64,000 nt of DNA, taken from NCBI GenBank assembly GCA_037447655.1, contig JBBHKE010000793.1, positions 303,597 through 367,596 of the forward strand, in the 5' to 3' direction. The first letter of the stretch is position 1; every line of letters begins with the position of its first letter. Below the pieces are notes generated by a model. It was not told the origin of the DNA. It worked only from the letters and a program-made list of their open reading frames with translations, and made no database searches. This document shows, piece by piece, positions 22,445 through 34,057 of this stretch. A program made the position numbers and the translations under genes. Source of the DNA: Zygnema cylindricum (taxonomy: Eukaryota > Streptophyta > Zygnematophyceae > Zygnematales > Zygnemataceae).

Positions 22445-22935
22445 AGACACACAATAAAGGTGAGTCATGAATTGGACTAGGGTTTAGTAGTAAGTAGTCG
22501 TGAGTAGGCAGACCAAGACTTAGTGATATTTAGGTACCTCTCTCTAAGAGAGCTTGTAACTATAAAGGTCATCTTTGACCAGCCATAACTTAATGCTCAG
22601 GTGAGCAAATTCAGTGATTCTTTTTGCTTCGGACTCAGGGGAGTCGAAGCTACACACGGTCGTAGTCGGTCAGAGTTTTTGCGTGCCAGGGTGGCACTTC
22701 TTCAGTGGGAAAGTCAAAGTGGGGAATATTGTCCAAAACACATATTCAAGCTTTGCATTCTGTGGTGGAACTGAGCAAACAGAAGGTCTTCTCTTCACAG
22801 GGGTGAAGGTGTATTGGGGTTCTTATTGTCAAGGGATCATTTATTTGGGTTTATAGAAACTTGGAGTCAGCACTATCTAGATTAGCTTCTTTTGGATCTA
22901 CGAATTCTGTGGGCAATGGAGCCCATAGAATTTCA
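22445..22935 (+). repeat. Copia LTR, 5'-truncated (B/H family)
   Basis: The R/U5 part shares AATTCAGTGATTCTTTTTGC, GGTCAGAGTTTTTGC and CCAGGGTGGCA with the LTRs at 31.2, 34.1, 40.1 and 62.9 kb. It ends GAATTTCA at 22935, 20 nt after an ATG (22916). No primer-binding site or gag follows, so it is a solo or recombined fragment. The left end is not defined. Confidence 0.65.
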
Positions 22936-22979
22936 GCGTTTTAGCATCACTATTTAATCAGTTACCGATCCACTTAATA

Positions 22980-23090
22980 CAATTATTTCATTGAGACCTA
23001 GGGGATAAGGTGCACGGACCGCGGTACGACTCACACAATGAGAGACCTAGGTTCAAATACGGTGGTTTTAACATTTTGCTCATCTTTCTT
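22980..23090 (+). repeat. Possible tRNA-related (SINE-like) segment
   Basis: GGTTCAAATAC near 23051 resembles a pol III B box, and a GGGGATAAGGTGCACGG stretch upstream sits at A-box distance. This is suggestive only. No full SINE structure or target duplication was found. Confidence 0.25.
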
Positions 23091-23224
23091 TCTGACTATG
23101 GCGGCAGCCATGGCTATCTCTTATCTCTGTCTTCCAGTGACTACGATAAGTATAGATGACTTTTGTAGACCATCTAGCAAACACATAGAATAAATTCAGA
23201 CCTAAAAAATACCCAATTTTAACA

Positions 23225-23327
23225 TCAACTTGCCGATTTTCTCACTAAACCTCTTCCTCGTCCCTTATTTCATCATCACATTTACTATGCTGGTCTTTGT
23301 GACTAAACATGCTTTTCTCGAGAGGGG
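23225..23327 (+). pseudogene. C-terminal tail of a copia RNase H
   Basis: The frame reads LADFLTKPLPRPLFHH, the conserved end of copia polyproteins, then a stop, then the polypurine tract CGAGAGGGGG immediately before TGTTGAAATA at 23328. It is a remnant of a copia family distinct from the others here. Confidence 0.7.
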
Positions 23328-23720
23328 GTGTTGAAATACACTTAAAGCATTCTAAAACTACTTGTTGTTTTCTACACTACTTTTGGATTCCTAATTGCTA
23401 CGCTATAAGTCTAGTACTTTGGTTTAGCGTTGTGTACTTTATTTAGTGGAATGTACATACCTTTATTAGAATTGTTGATTCTTACGTAGGAATATTTTTT
23501 GACTTAGATTCCTTTTACCGTATCTAGATGTACCTTCCTAAGTTAAGCTATAGATTAGATGTATCTTTAAAGCCTTTTTGCGGCTACCTCTTAATCCGTC
23601 TTACTATAAGACTACCTTGTTTCGTTATGTAAAATTACTTAATCAAAAAGACACTCAAATGACGAACCTCTCACTTGTTCCCTTGTTCGTCGTTACTCAT
23701 TTTCATGTCTTTTGTCATAT
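23328..23720 (+). repeat. Start of a copia 3' LTR
   Basis: Begins TGTTGAAATACAC right after the polypurine tract. The right border is not determined. No second copy lies in the window. Confidence 0.5.
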
Positions 23721-24341
23721 CTTGGCCTTTTCTACTACTTCGGCCTATTTTTGATATTTTGTCATATTAAGTTTTTTTTGGCCTTTTATGGCCTCTCATT
23801 CAATAATCCTCCCATTCCTTTTATTTTTCTTTGCAGATTTTACACCCATAATTCAATTGTACCCACAATGCTGGTCATAGTACTGTAACAAAACTAAAAC
23901 TACACCAACCATTGGAAATTGGTGTTAATAACACTAAATGGGTGCAGTTATTTTTGGTCAAAAATCTTACAATATTGTTAAATAATACTGGTCAAAGGAT
24001 CAGACAACAATCCGCCACGCCATCTCGAGTAAATTCGGAGAATACGTCCTAATTTCGCACTAAATTTAATTCCTTTTACTAAACATCGAATCGCTTTGCG
24101 TACATATTGAATCGCAACACATTTTTACGCCAGTTAAAACGTTTTTTCTTGCACATTTGTCAGATACTGTAGTTTAACCTCGGTCGGATCGAAAAACAGA
24201 TTGCGAAGCACAAAGAGCCAAAGTGGGCACAGCCACTCACACTTGCGGGATCGAAACACATACTATTTTAGGTGCTCTTTGAATCGGCACTTTAGTTTTG
24301 TCGATCGATTCATTTTAGATCGGTTCACTTTTTGAGATATG

Positions 24342-24553
24342 CACCGTGAATCGCTGTGTTAATGTTTTTTTCGTCACTTAAAACATATTTTCTCCGTACA
24401 CACATGTCAGATTGTGTATCTGACGGTCGCGATTGAAAGGTAAGGTTCTCAGCTTCCGATTGGCGGTCTTAAACTGAAAATCAGACAAATGTATACGGAG
24501 AAAAAATGTTTTAAGTGGCGTTTTTTTTTTAACATTAATAGCGATACACGGTG
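24342..24553. mobile_element. Mariner-like MITE, copy 1
   Basis: Ends CACCGTGAATCGC (left) and GCGATACACGGTG (right) are inverted repeats. Sub-terminal CACTTAAAACATATTTTCTCC pairs with GGAGAAAAAATGTTTTAAGTG. The right flank is TA, and the left TA has become TG. It has no coding capacity and belongs to the same family as 53669-53884 and 62066-62254. Confidence 0.7.
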
Positions 24554-25329
24554 TAGTTTGCGCCAGTTTGCGCCTGTCCTTTTTTTGTGTACCTCAGTTT
24601 TAGTGTTGTGTAGTACGTTAGTACGCTGAGTATCGCTACTAGTGTTGATAACACTAATTCGGCGCCACCAAATTTTGACCTCCGAATTTAAAATAAAACT
24701 AATAAGTTTATTTTCTTCCTTACGCTAAAACAGGCATGGTTTAATTAACCTCAGTCACTCTTAATTTGGACGGTTTAATAACATGGTGAGTCGCTATTAG
24801 GGTTACTAAATTTATTTCCGTACCATTTTGTACTTTTTAAATACAAAATTACAAAAAAAAGTTTAATACAGGCGAACGCACATGTGAATGTGCACTCAAA
24901 AAGTGTGACGTTACACGATTCGCGGTGTAGGGTTAACATTTAACTGCGTGAAAATTGCCGGCACGAGCGGATGACAGAATCACGCGAGAACGTACGATAT
25001 CGACCATTTTACACGTGTAAAGATCTTAATCGCCGACAATTATTACAGGGAAAATCCCAAATTAGAGTTATTGATAAATTAAAGCTAATATATTTTTTTT
25101 ATAAAAATTGAAAATCCCAAATTAGCGTTAATAATGCAAATTGTTTTTTAACCTTAATTATTTCATAACACTAATAGCGATTCACGGTGTAGTGTACGAA
25201 ATGTGTCACTCCGTACTAAAACTGCTCGTATCATAGTTGTCCAATTCGTACGGATTTGGAATTTTTTTCCAAAAACTACGTAGTATTCGCTAGTTTCGTA
25301 AATTTTGTACGTCTCACACTGTATGGAAA

Positions 25330-26868
25330 ATTGTACGGACATTTAAAAAATAGAGACGTTTCTTGATTTGTGCGCGCGAATTTACAAGTTACCTCACTGG
25401 AATACCATGAGAAATCGTCTTCTGTCTGAGACGAAAGCAACGGTCACTAACAATTTGGCAAGCTACTTAGAGACCATGAAAATTACCGGTGCCTCCATCA
25501 CATCAGCCGGTTGGACAGCCGTTGATGACACGCCTTTTCTAAACATTCTAGCTGTCACCCCCAAAGGTGATATGTTTCTCACGGTTGAAGACATTAGAGG
25601 GCAAAGCAAGGATGCCGAATACGTTTGTCAGGTGTTAGAGAAAGGAGTTCTTGCGGTAGGGGTGGAGCATGTGGTGCAAGTTGTGACAGATTCTGCTCCT
25701 GTGAACAAGTTTGCCGCCTCGATGCTTGTGGGAAAGTATCATTCCATCACGTGACGCCATGTTCTGCCCACGTATTGGACCTAATGTTAAAGTATTAGGG
25801 TAAGTTGTCATTTATTTCAACACCTGTCCGAGAGGCAAATGAGGTGTTGAAATTTATCACGAATCATCACATGACTGCAGCTATGTTCCACAAAATTTCA
25901 CAACTTATGCATTTAAAACCTGGAGAGACCAAGTTTGCAACAAATTTTATCATGCTACAAAGGTTTTTACAAGTGAAGCGTAGCTTGGAGACCTTGATGT
26001 TTGATGAAGCTTACAAACAATGGTTAAGCAAGTCTACATACAAGTCAGAGGGTGTTAAGAGTAAAGGCCTCATCTTGAACCCGAAGTTTTGGACGAGAGT
26101 CATTGAGTTTTGGACGAGAGTGATTGAGGCTGTGACAATTTAAAAAATTGTGGTGCGGATGATCAGGGATTGCGACAAAGTAAGCCCAAATGTGGGGAAG
26201 GTTTATCATGGTTTTTACACTATTGGGGAGTTCTTGGTAAAGTTATCCCAGCAATGGAGGATCGCAAAACTATGAAGGCCTTCAAATTTTGGAGGAGCTG
26301 AAGGTGTCTTTCATCGCCAGATGGGAGATGGCTATATGCTGTCGGCTTTGTACTCGACCCCGAGTACCAAAGTGCTGCCTATGGTCAACTTTCAAATGTG
26401 AAAGTAATGGAAGGTTTTCAAATAATGCTTGATAAGATGTTACCAAATGTGGCGGACCAGGCCGCGGCCTACGCTGAGTTGTCTAAGTATAGAGGTTTTG
26501 AGGGCATATTTGGGAGGGAGGTGACAAAGACGTGTGCTAAGCAGATGCCAGGGTGGAAGTGGTGGCAGCACTTTGGGGCTGTCACCCCTATCTTACAAAA
26601 AGTAGCAATTAGGATCATTGCCCCGTGCACAGTTGCCAGCTCATGTGAGAGGAATTGGTCAACCTACGACCATATTCACTCTAAGAAAAGGAACATATTG
26701 ACAGCTAAAAGAGCCAATGATTTGGTTTGGGTCTTTAGCAATCTCAGATTATTACAAAACACCAGAGATGTTAGTTATGAAGAGGAAATGGTAACATGGG
26801 AGGAAGTGGAAGGGGAGGTTGGAGAAGAAGTGTTAGATGACGACATGATTGACATAGATATGGAGTAA
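25330..26868 (+). pseudogene. hAT-type transposase, broken
   Basis: Successive frames encode parts of a plant hAT transposase. First comes a DUF659-like N-terminal region (SITSAGWTAVDDTPFLNIL, VVTDSAPVNKFAASML) to 25754. After a frameshift near 25745 there is TPCSAHVLDLML. A middle part reads KGLILNPKFW. After further breaks, the C-terminal hATC dimerisation domain follows (WKWWQHFGAVTPILQKVAIR, ASSCERNWSTYDHIHSKKRN, LVWVFSNLRLL) and stops at 26866-26868. A BED zinc finger is not seen. Frame changes and an in-frame 21-nt duplication at 26085-26126 show decay. Element ends are not defined. A TAGTGTTGTGTAG motif at 24601 is a weak left-end candidate. Confidence 0.8.
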
Positions 26869-27162
26869 AGAGTGATAGGGGTTATATATAGATATTCAAG
26901 GCCTACAATGAGTTGACATAATTGTAATATGAAAATTAGACCATATCCACAAGATTAATACAAAGGTTTTTTTTTCTTGTTTCAATGCAAACTTTGTCTT
27001 TTTTGATTGTGGACATGTTTTTTTTATTGTGGTTTGGTCCTTGGTTTAGCAACCAAGCAATCTAGTCGCTTCAGGCAGTCTGATCGCTGGTACAGTGACG
27101 ACAGTATGCTTGCTGGTTCAACGACGATGCTTGCTGGTTCAAAGACGAGGCTTCCTCGCTGC
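26869..27162. other. Spacer between hAT relic and element A
   Basis: No gene. Near 27107-27145 a CTTGCTGGTTCAA(C/A)GACGA motif is repeated twice. Confidence 0.4.
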
Positions 27163-28249
27163 TATTGTTCTACAACCACCATTGCAGGCGGAGAACCAGC
27201 AGTAGTAGTGGAAGTAGACATGAAAAACAACAGAAACTATCAAAATACCTACTCAACAGCCAACTTAGAACTTACACAAAATGTGACTCAGAAAGCCGAT
27301 ATGCTTCAAATTCGCCACAATGATACGAAATACAATAAACTGACAATTCTCAAAATTACAGCTTAAATGAACCAATAAACCATGAGATATGATGTCTCAA
27401 AGTTTCCCAAAAACTGCCCTTAGAAAATCATATTCCCAAAACTGGATGATACAAAATTGGCTAAGTCCTAGAATATATACTCACAATGAGTATCTACTGG
27501 TCACACTAATTCGGGTGACCGTGCTACGGAACTATCCTGACTAACGACAAAGTATCCAGTCTGTACTTTACTGTACCTAGAGTACCTCCAAATACCTAAT
27601 TATTATTTTCCAGAAAACTAATTAATGAAACACTAAATTTTAATACTCTAAACTACAAAACTTTGTTATTCAAATATTTCAGATAACGAGCCATACAAAA
27701 AATGTTCCAGGTGCTTAGTCACAGTGATCGCTAAAGTCTAGCCGCCTATCGTAGTGTAGTACAAAACACCTGTGTGTTTCGTCACTTGTGGTCCCACGTG
27801 AATCACGCCTCGTCACTTTGTGGTCCCACGTAAATCACGCCTCGTCACTTACGGCCCCACGTGAATCATAATTGTGGTCCTAGGTGAATCGCGTCCGTCG
27901 ACGTCTCTCAAAATCAATGATCATAATTCACTTCCGAAATATCCGGGCATTTCTATTTAATAATCATAAAAATATTCGGTATCATATAATTCCAAATTAT
28001 TTGTATGACTCCAAAAATAGCCGTACCATATATTCTCCTAGATATCCGATCAGATTATGTCCGTCTGATCTGGCGATTCCAATTGTCCCTTGCGTGACGC
28101 GTGTCAACGTCACTCCGTAAAACCAGAGGTACAATACACTCTATTGTACTTTGCCTACTGTAACACTAATAAAGGAAAGTCTTATATACCACTTTTTAGA
28201 AACTATTCTAAGTCTACTCTATTTACTAACTAAATATTTTAAATCTCAA
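27163..28249 (-). repeat. 3' LTR of element A
   Basis: On the minus strand it starts TGTTGAGATTT after a TTTAGGGGAT polypurine tract (28250-28262) and ends GAACAATA. An ATG (27221) lies 59 nt before the end. The matching 5' LTR around 34057/41109 contains element B1, so this copy shows the uninterrupted site (GATCGCTAAAGTCTAGCC near 27730). Confidence 0.75.
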
Positions 28250-28307
28250 CAATCCCCTAAATCTTTAGACTCAGTTACTCACTTAGTCCAAGAGCTTCTT
28301 TGCAAAA

Positions 28308-28727
28308 CTACAACTTAGGAGCAGGAAGGGCTTTTGTTAACATGTCAGTCACCATCTTCTCATCCGGTAAATAACACAACTTAATGACTTTTGCAAGTAC
28401 TTTTTCCCTAACAAAGTGAAGTCTAACATGTATGTGTTTACTTTTAAAATGATGGCTGGGATTAGAGGCAATGGCAATGGCTGCCTGGTTGTCATACCAA
28501 ATAGACTGAGGACCTGTTTGCATGTACCCAAGTTCATGTAGAATAGACTTGACCCATAGGAGCTCCTTGAGGGCCAAAGCTGCTGCCATATATTTAGACT
28601 CCATTGTGGATTGATCTGTAACCTTTTGTAATTTGCTACTCCAGCAGCAAATTCTATCTCCAATCTTAAGTACAAAACCAGTTGAAGATTTCCGGCTCGG
28701 CATGTCCCCATAGCTGGCTTCGCTCAA
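28308..28727 (-). pseudogene. Element A RNase H
   Basis: Encodes the copia RNase H: SYGDMPSRKSSTGFVLKIGD, CCWSSKLQKV, QSTMESKYMAAALALKEL, WYDNQAAIAIASNP, FKSKHIHVRLHFVREKV and PDEKMVTDMLTKALP. The Asp/Glu metal ligands are recognisable. The frame joins the RT part at 28724 by a shift. Confidence 0.8.
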
Positions 28728-29700
28728 CGTCTATATTTCACCTCTCCTCCTCCGAGTACAAGCTCGAGATTTGGAGTTCCTGTAAGAAATCTCAACACCC
28801 TTTTCGATGCTTCCCAATCTCCCCTTTTAGGATTCTGTAGACTTCTACTCAAGACTCCCACAGCTACTGCAATATCGGGTCTCGTACAATTCATAAAATA
28901 TATAAGACTTCCGACTACCTGTCTATATGGCTTTGAAGCCATAAACTCTTCCTCCCTTGTCTCTAGACTCCCACCAACCATTATGTCTGAATTTGTATCA
29001 ATTCCTTCTAATTTCTGCCTGAATTCCATAAAAGTTACGGATCCTGTTACATCTCTCATTTCAAATCTTTCCAGCATGTTACCTATTGCTTCTTTCTGAA
29101 TCAACATAATCAGCCTCTTGTTTCTGTCTCTTTCTACCTGTATTCCTAAGATTTATTTGGCCTCACCGAGGTCCTTCATCTCGAACCTAGACCTTAAAGG
29201 CGCTTTAATGCGGTTTATTTCATCTATTGATTTATTTATTTATCATAGATCATCCACATATACAGCAATGTAAATTACCCTATCCTCTCCTTGTAGAACA
29301 TATACAGAATGATCTGAGCTAATTCTCTTAAAACTTAGCCCAGTCAAAAACTCATCTAACTTCAGATTCCATTGATGTAGGGTTTGTTTTAGCCCATACA
29401 AAGATTTCATCAATTTACACATTAATTTTTCCTTTCCCTTTTCAACATACATTTCAGGTTGTTTCATATAAATTGTTTCTTCTAACTCTCCATGCAAGAA
29501 AGCAGTTTTAACATCCATTTGATGTATTTCCATATTCTCTATAGCCGCTAGACTTAGCAAAATTTTGACAATAGGAAATTTGACAAAAAGAGAGAAGGTT
29601 TCTTCAAAATCAATACATTTTTTTTAATTATACCCTTTGGCCACTATTTTGGCCTTATACCTTTCAATGGTGTTGTCCGGGTTCAGCTTCACCTTGAAAA
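28724..29700 (-). pseudogene. Element A reverse transcriptase
   Basis: Two frames cover the copia RT. They contain EIHQMDVKTAFLHGELEE, SLYGLKQTLHQWNLKLDEFL and YIAVYVDDL, with the YVDD catalytic box intact (29243-29275), then, after a break, PYRQVVGSLIYFMNCTRPDI. Upstream, an RT N-terminal region is readable to about 29700 with frameshifts. Confidence 0.8.
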
Positions 29701-29994
29701 CCCATTTGTTGCTGACGGCTTTTGTGCTTGGAGAAAGATCCACCAGCTCCCATGTGTGTGCCTCCATAGTAGAATTCATTTCATCATTTGCCGCCTCAAT
29801 CCACTGATTACTCTTAGGTGATTAAATAGCCCCCTTAATTGTTATAGGCTCCTCAGTATTTGCAGAAAAAGTAAAGTGAGGGCTTGCTTGCAGAATGCTA
29901 CTAGATCTCCTTCCCCCCGGAAATTTTGAGGTTGAAATTGTCTCATTCTTTGATTTGATTGCCTGGTTTGAGCCGTGTTGTATTCGGGTTCTGA

Positions 29995-31243
29995 CTAGGT
30001 AACAGTTCGTTCCTCTTGAACTGGAACTTTGGGTGAAGCATCTTGTGAAGTCACGAAGGGAAGTGAAGGAAGGGGAGTCCCACTTTGCGCTGGAAAGTAA
30101 ACTAGCTGCGTATGGTGAAAAATGATATATTCTTGTTGTTCCTTTGCCGGTTGGTCTGGCAATTTAAATAAGTCAACCAAATCCAGTTCATCTTTAATCT
30201 AGATATTCCTAGAGATAATCACTTTTTGTTTCTAAAATACAAAAACTTTATAACCTTTTGCATTATCATCATACCCCATAAAAATTCTGGTAAGCCCTTA
30301 ACATCCATTTTCCATTTATCGTGTGAAGTATCTAGAATAAAACACTGGCTGCCAAAGATCTTAAAGTGACTAGCATCAGATTTTTCTTTTGTCCAAAGCT
30401 CATAAGGTGTAGTGCTAACAGATCTACAAGTAATTTTTTTCTTAATATAAACAACACATTTTAATGCTCTAGCCCATAATTTAAAATCAAGCCCTTTATC
30501 TGCAAGCATGGACCGAGCACTCTCTCTCACTGTCCTATTTAATCTCTCAGAAACACCAATGGAACTACATCTGATATTAACGCCAAGATTAGAACTTCAT
30601 GAAAATTTTCCGCCCACGCTTTGTAGTGTTTGAACTGAGTAAACACTTCACTTTTATGCTTCATGAAGTAAACTTTGGTGTACCTCGAGTAGTTATCTGT
30701 GAATGTAACTATATAGTCGATGCCTCTAGCCGAAGCCACTTGTGAAGGACCGAGAACATTAGAATGTATTAGCTGCAGAACTTTTTGTGGTGTGTTTCTT
30801 GTGGAAATAACAATCTATGGATCTTGCCAAGTGAACTACCATCACATGATTTTATAGGATTAGAATTGAGAGAAACTCCATCAACCTTTCCCGAATTCAC
30901 CATTTTCTTAAGAATATCATAATACATATGTCTCAATCTTTTATGCCACAACTCATTATCAGATTGGACACTGGAGTAGAGAATATCATTTTCTTTATAT
31001 TCAACCATGTCCATCTGGTACATTTTGTTAGCATCTCTAGTTCCCATTACCGCTACTTTCCCTTTTTTGCTAACAACCTGTCCACCTCCATTCAGAATGA
31101 CTTTAAAGCCTTTGCTCTCCACTAACGATGTAGAGAAAAGATTCTTCTTAAAGTCTAGATATACAAAACATTGTGAAGGGTTCTCTCTACCGACTTTCCT
31201 TGCACATCTACCATTAAAGATACATCACCTTGAGCTGAGGTTT
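29995..31243 (-). pseudogene. Element A pre-integrase, integrase and linker
   Basis: The GAG-pre-integrase motif ELWHKRLRHMYYDILKKM lies near 30940. Integrase core pieces are at 30539-30739 (DYIVTFTDNYSRYTKVYFMK) and 30219-30530 (ARSMLADKGLDFKLWARAL, TPYELW). A Pro-rich linker ends near 29995. Stops and shifts separate the pieces, and the NGVAER part with the catalytic Glu is degraded. Confidence 0.75.
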
Positions 31244-31244
31244 G

Positions 31245-32422
31245 TGTTGATATTTGTGTATTTTCTAGGTCTATATTAGGATAGAAAAAGGCAAATGTAG
31301 TCTGCGTCTAACTCCTTTCTCCAAGCCCCCACACTTGTTGTAGTCACTAAACGCTGGATAAGGAGACAGAGCCATGGCTGTCTTTGCCCTCTAGAGAGAC
31401 AAGAAGTAGACTTGGTAGATTTTACTAAAATGTGATTTGACAGACCGAGGAATTCATCTTATTACCTGCCAACCGTTAAGTCACCCGTAGCTATTAGCTT
31501 TGTCCATTAAGCCTAACACTACTGTTACAATACATAGCGTTTGAAAAGTTCTTAAATAATTACACGTAGACTAATTCGTTTAACGAGAAATAGATGAGCA
31601 GTGCATAGATACAGTTTCATATAGTATAGAGTACGGTACAGTAAGGAAACAAATACCGCGCATTTGTTTTGATAGCGAAACAAATATCGCGCATCAATTT
31701 TCGACGGCTATAATTAAATGCCGGTTCGGATCGGACGACCGCGATAGATGATAAGATAGCGGGGTAGGTTTTTGGCGTTTTGCGGTCATAGCCACGTTAA
31801 TTAACACGTGGCACAACCACATTAGCTTGCGGCATCTCTGAGGATTTTATGAACAAATCCGGATATGCTATATATTGACTTTTTGGCCATGTCGTATGAT
31901 GGCCGTATAAAAGGTACACCGGCAACTTTACCTTTATGTACTATACATAGTTGCGATTGGTTCGTACCTCATTACTACAGGATTTAGAGAGGGGTTTTAG
32001 GGCTTAGAATATTTTGGTAGGTAGCCACCTCTCTCCTAGAGAGCATATGTATAAATCGGCAAACTTTGCCATTTAATATCAACTCATTTAGTTGACCATT
32101 TTCAGTGATTCTTTTTGCTGCTGACTGAATGGAGCCCAGGCTATATAGGGGTATAGTCGGTCAGAGTGTTTGCCTGCCAAGGTGGCTGCATTTCTAAGGG
32201 AAAATTCAAAGTGGGGGAAGTTATCGACACTCAATTCGAACTTTACTCTTTGGTGGAACTAAGCACACAGAAAGTCTTATTTCACAGGGGTGAAGTTGTA
32301 ATGGGGTTTTGATTGTCAAGGGGTCAATCATTTAGGTTTATATATACTTGGAGTCGGCTCTATCTAGATTAGCTTCTTTTGACCTACGAATTTTGTGTGG
32401 CAATGAAGCCCATAGAATTACA
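31245..32422 (+). mobile_element. Solo copia LTR (B/H family) inside element A
   Basis: Starts TGTTGATATTTG, followed by the family's TATTTTCTAGGTC. It contains GCCATGGCTG, a TATA-like GTATAAAT near 32050 and TTCAGTGATTCTTTTTGCTG, and ends GAATTACA. An ATG at 32403 lies 20 nt before the end. It separates the gag and protease parts of element A. No clear 5-bp duplication is visible (flanks GTTTG and TATGA). Confidence 0.7.
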
Positions 32423-33471
32423 TATGAAACACTCATGCCACAAGCATAGTAGATACTCTTTGGAGATGTTTGATACAAAATCGTAAAATCCGCCTTGTTC
32501 TAGCTTATGTGGGCGGATGCTCCCGTGTCCATGATCCATCCTGCATCCTTTGGACCCTCAATGGCTGCTGCCGTAGCAAATAACTCCGCTTCCTCTCGCT
32601 CATTGAAGCTAAGAGACTCATTTGCATTAGTTGCACAAGCTGAAAAGAGATCATTTCTACGGGTACGATTTCTAGAAAAGCCTTAGTGATTTTGACTTTG
32701 CTACTAGCTTGGCATATATAAACCTGTGTCATAAGGCTTTTACCCCTTAACGATTTACCTGTATCCATGTTCTTTCTCAAAGCAATAAAAACAAATAGTA
32801 GAAGATGGCTTATTTGGCCTTTGATTATACTGATTAAATTGATTCTGATTTTGGTTAAACTATCTCCTATTTTGATTAAACTGGTTTCTTTTGTTAAAGT
32901 CTGTGGCAAAAGCTTCAACCTTTCCTTCTCCCACAAGGATTTTAGTATTAGATTCTTCCACTAATATAAGATTGTATGCTAACTCAAATTACCAGCTAGA
33001 TTTATCATGACTCACTAGCTGAACAAACACACCTTAATGCTACTAGGTAGCCCTCTAATAAGCAAAGCTGCCTGTTGAAACTCGTGAAATGACCCCCCAA
33101 CAAAAGAGTGTGCATCAATAAGTGCACGAAAGTTGTCACAATACTCGACCATAGTTCCCCCTGAGTATATGTACCCCCAAATTTTTCCAGCCACCATGAC
33201 CTTTTCTTCAACGTTCGCTTTCTCAAAAGCAGATTTCACTAATGTCCAAATCTCCCTCGCCTTCTTCATTTTCATTCGAGACATGACCTGATTTTTTGGA
33301 ATACAAAGAATTAGGTTGTTCCTTGCCATTGAATTCTTTTTCGCCCAACTCGGATCTTTTTCATCAAGAGAGCTATCCAAGCCCCTAATTAGTTAGCAGT
33401 TTCAACGAAGATTCAACCATTGCTGCCTTTTATGCATACTTTTGGCCATTGAAGATAGGAATTCTTGACGA
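32423..33471 (-). pseudogene. Element A gag
   Basis: Copia gag of the retrotran_gag/UBN2 type: DSSLDEKDPSWAKKNSMARN, CIPKNQVMSRMKMKKAREIW, FEKANVEEKVMVAGKIWGY, VEYCDNFRALIDAHSFVGGS and RGLPSSIKVCLF. The N-terminal coding sequence reads back through the primer site (GLSSRIPIFNGQKYA) into the 5' LTR. A stop at the start of the gag core and shifts further on make it inactive. Confidence 0.8.
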
Positions 33472-33472
33472 A

Positions 33473-33484
33473 AGGCCCATAACC
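33473..33484 (-). other. Half-tRNA-type primer-binding site of element A
   Basis: The minus strand reads GGTTATGGGCC immediately after the 5' LTR end (GAACAAAA). It is complementary to the anticodon arm of plant initiator tRNA-Met and lies in frame within gag. Confidence 0.7.
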
Positions 33485-34057
33485 TTTTGTTCTACAACCA
33501 CCATTTTTGGAGGAGAACCAGCAGTAGTAGTGGAAGTAGACATGAAAAACAACAGAAACTATCAAAACACCTGCTCAACAACCAACTTTTAGCTAACACA
33601 TAATATGACTCAAAATGCCAATATGCCTCAAATTTGCCAAAGTAATACAAAACATAGTAAACTCATAATTTTCAAAATTGCAGCCCAAATGATCTTGTAA
33701 ACCATAAGATATGACGTCGGAAAGTTTCCCAAAAAATTCCCTTAGAATATCATAGTCTCAAAATTGGATAATTCAAAATTGGCTAAGTCCTAAGTTATTT
33801 ACTCACAGTGAGTATCTACTGGTCACACTAATTTTGGTGACTGTACTAAAATACTATTCTGACTTACGAAAAATTATCCAACCTGTACGTTACTGTACCA
33901 TGAGTACTTCCAAAAACCTAATTATTACTTTTCAAAAATTAATTAATGAAACATTATTTTCTATTGCGCTAAACTACAAAATAATGTTTTTCAAATATAT
34001 ACAGATAGTGGACCATACAATAAATGTTTTTAGTACTTAGTCAGCGATGGTCATTAA
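33485..34057 (-). repeat. 5' LTR of element A, part 1
   Basis: Matches 27163 to about 27735 of the 3' LTR. It carries the U5 ATG at 33543, 59 nt before the LTR end. The rest of this LTR lies beyond element B1 at 41109-41528, where it resumes ACTAAAGTCTAGACG and ends TTTTCAACA. Confidence 0.75.

Noticed and set aside
22614-22856. An 80-codon plus-strand frame
   Set aside because: It lies wholly in the R/U5 part of a copia LTR and matches non-coding parts of sister LTRs.
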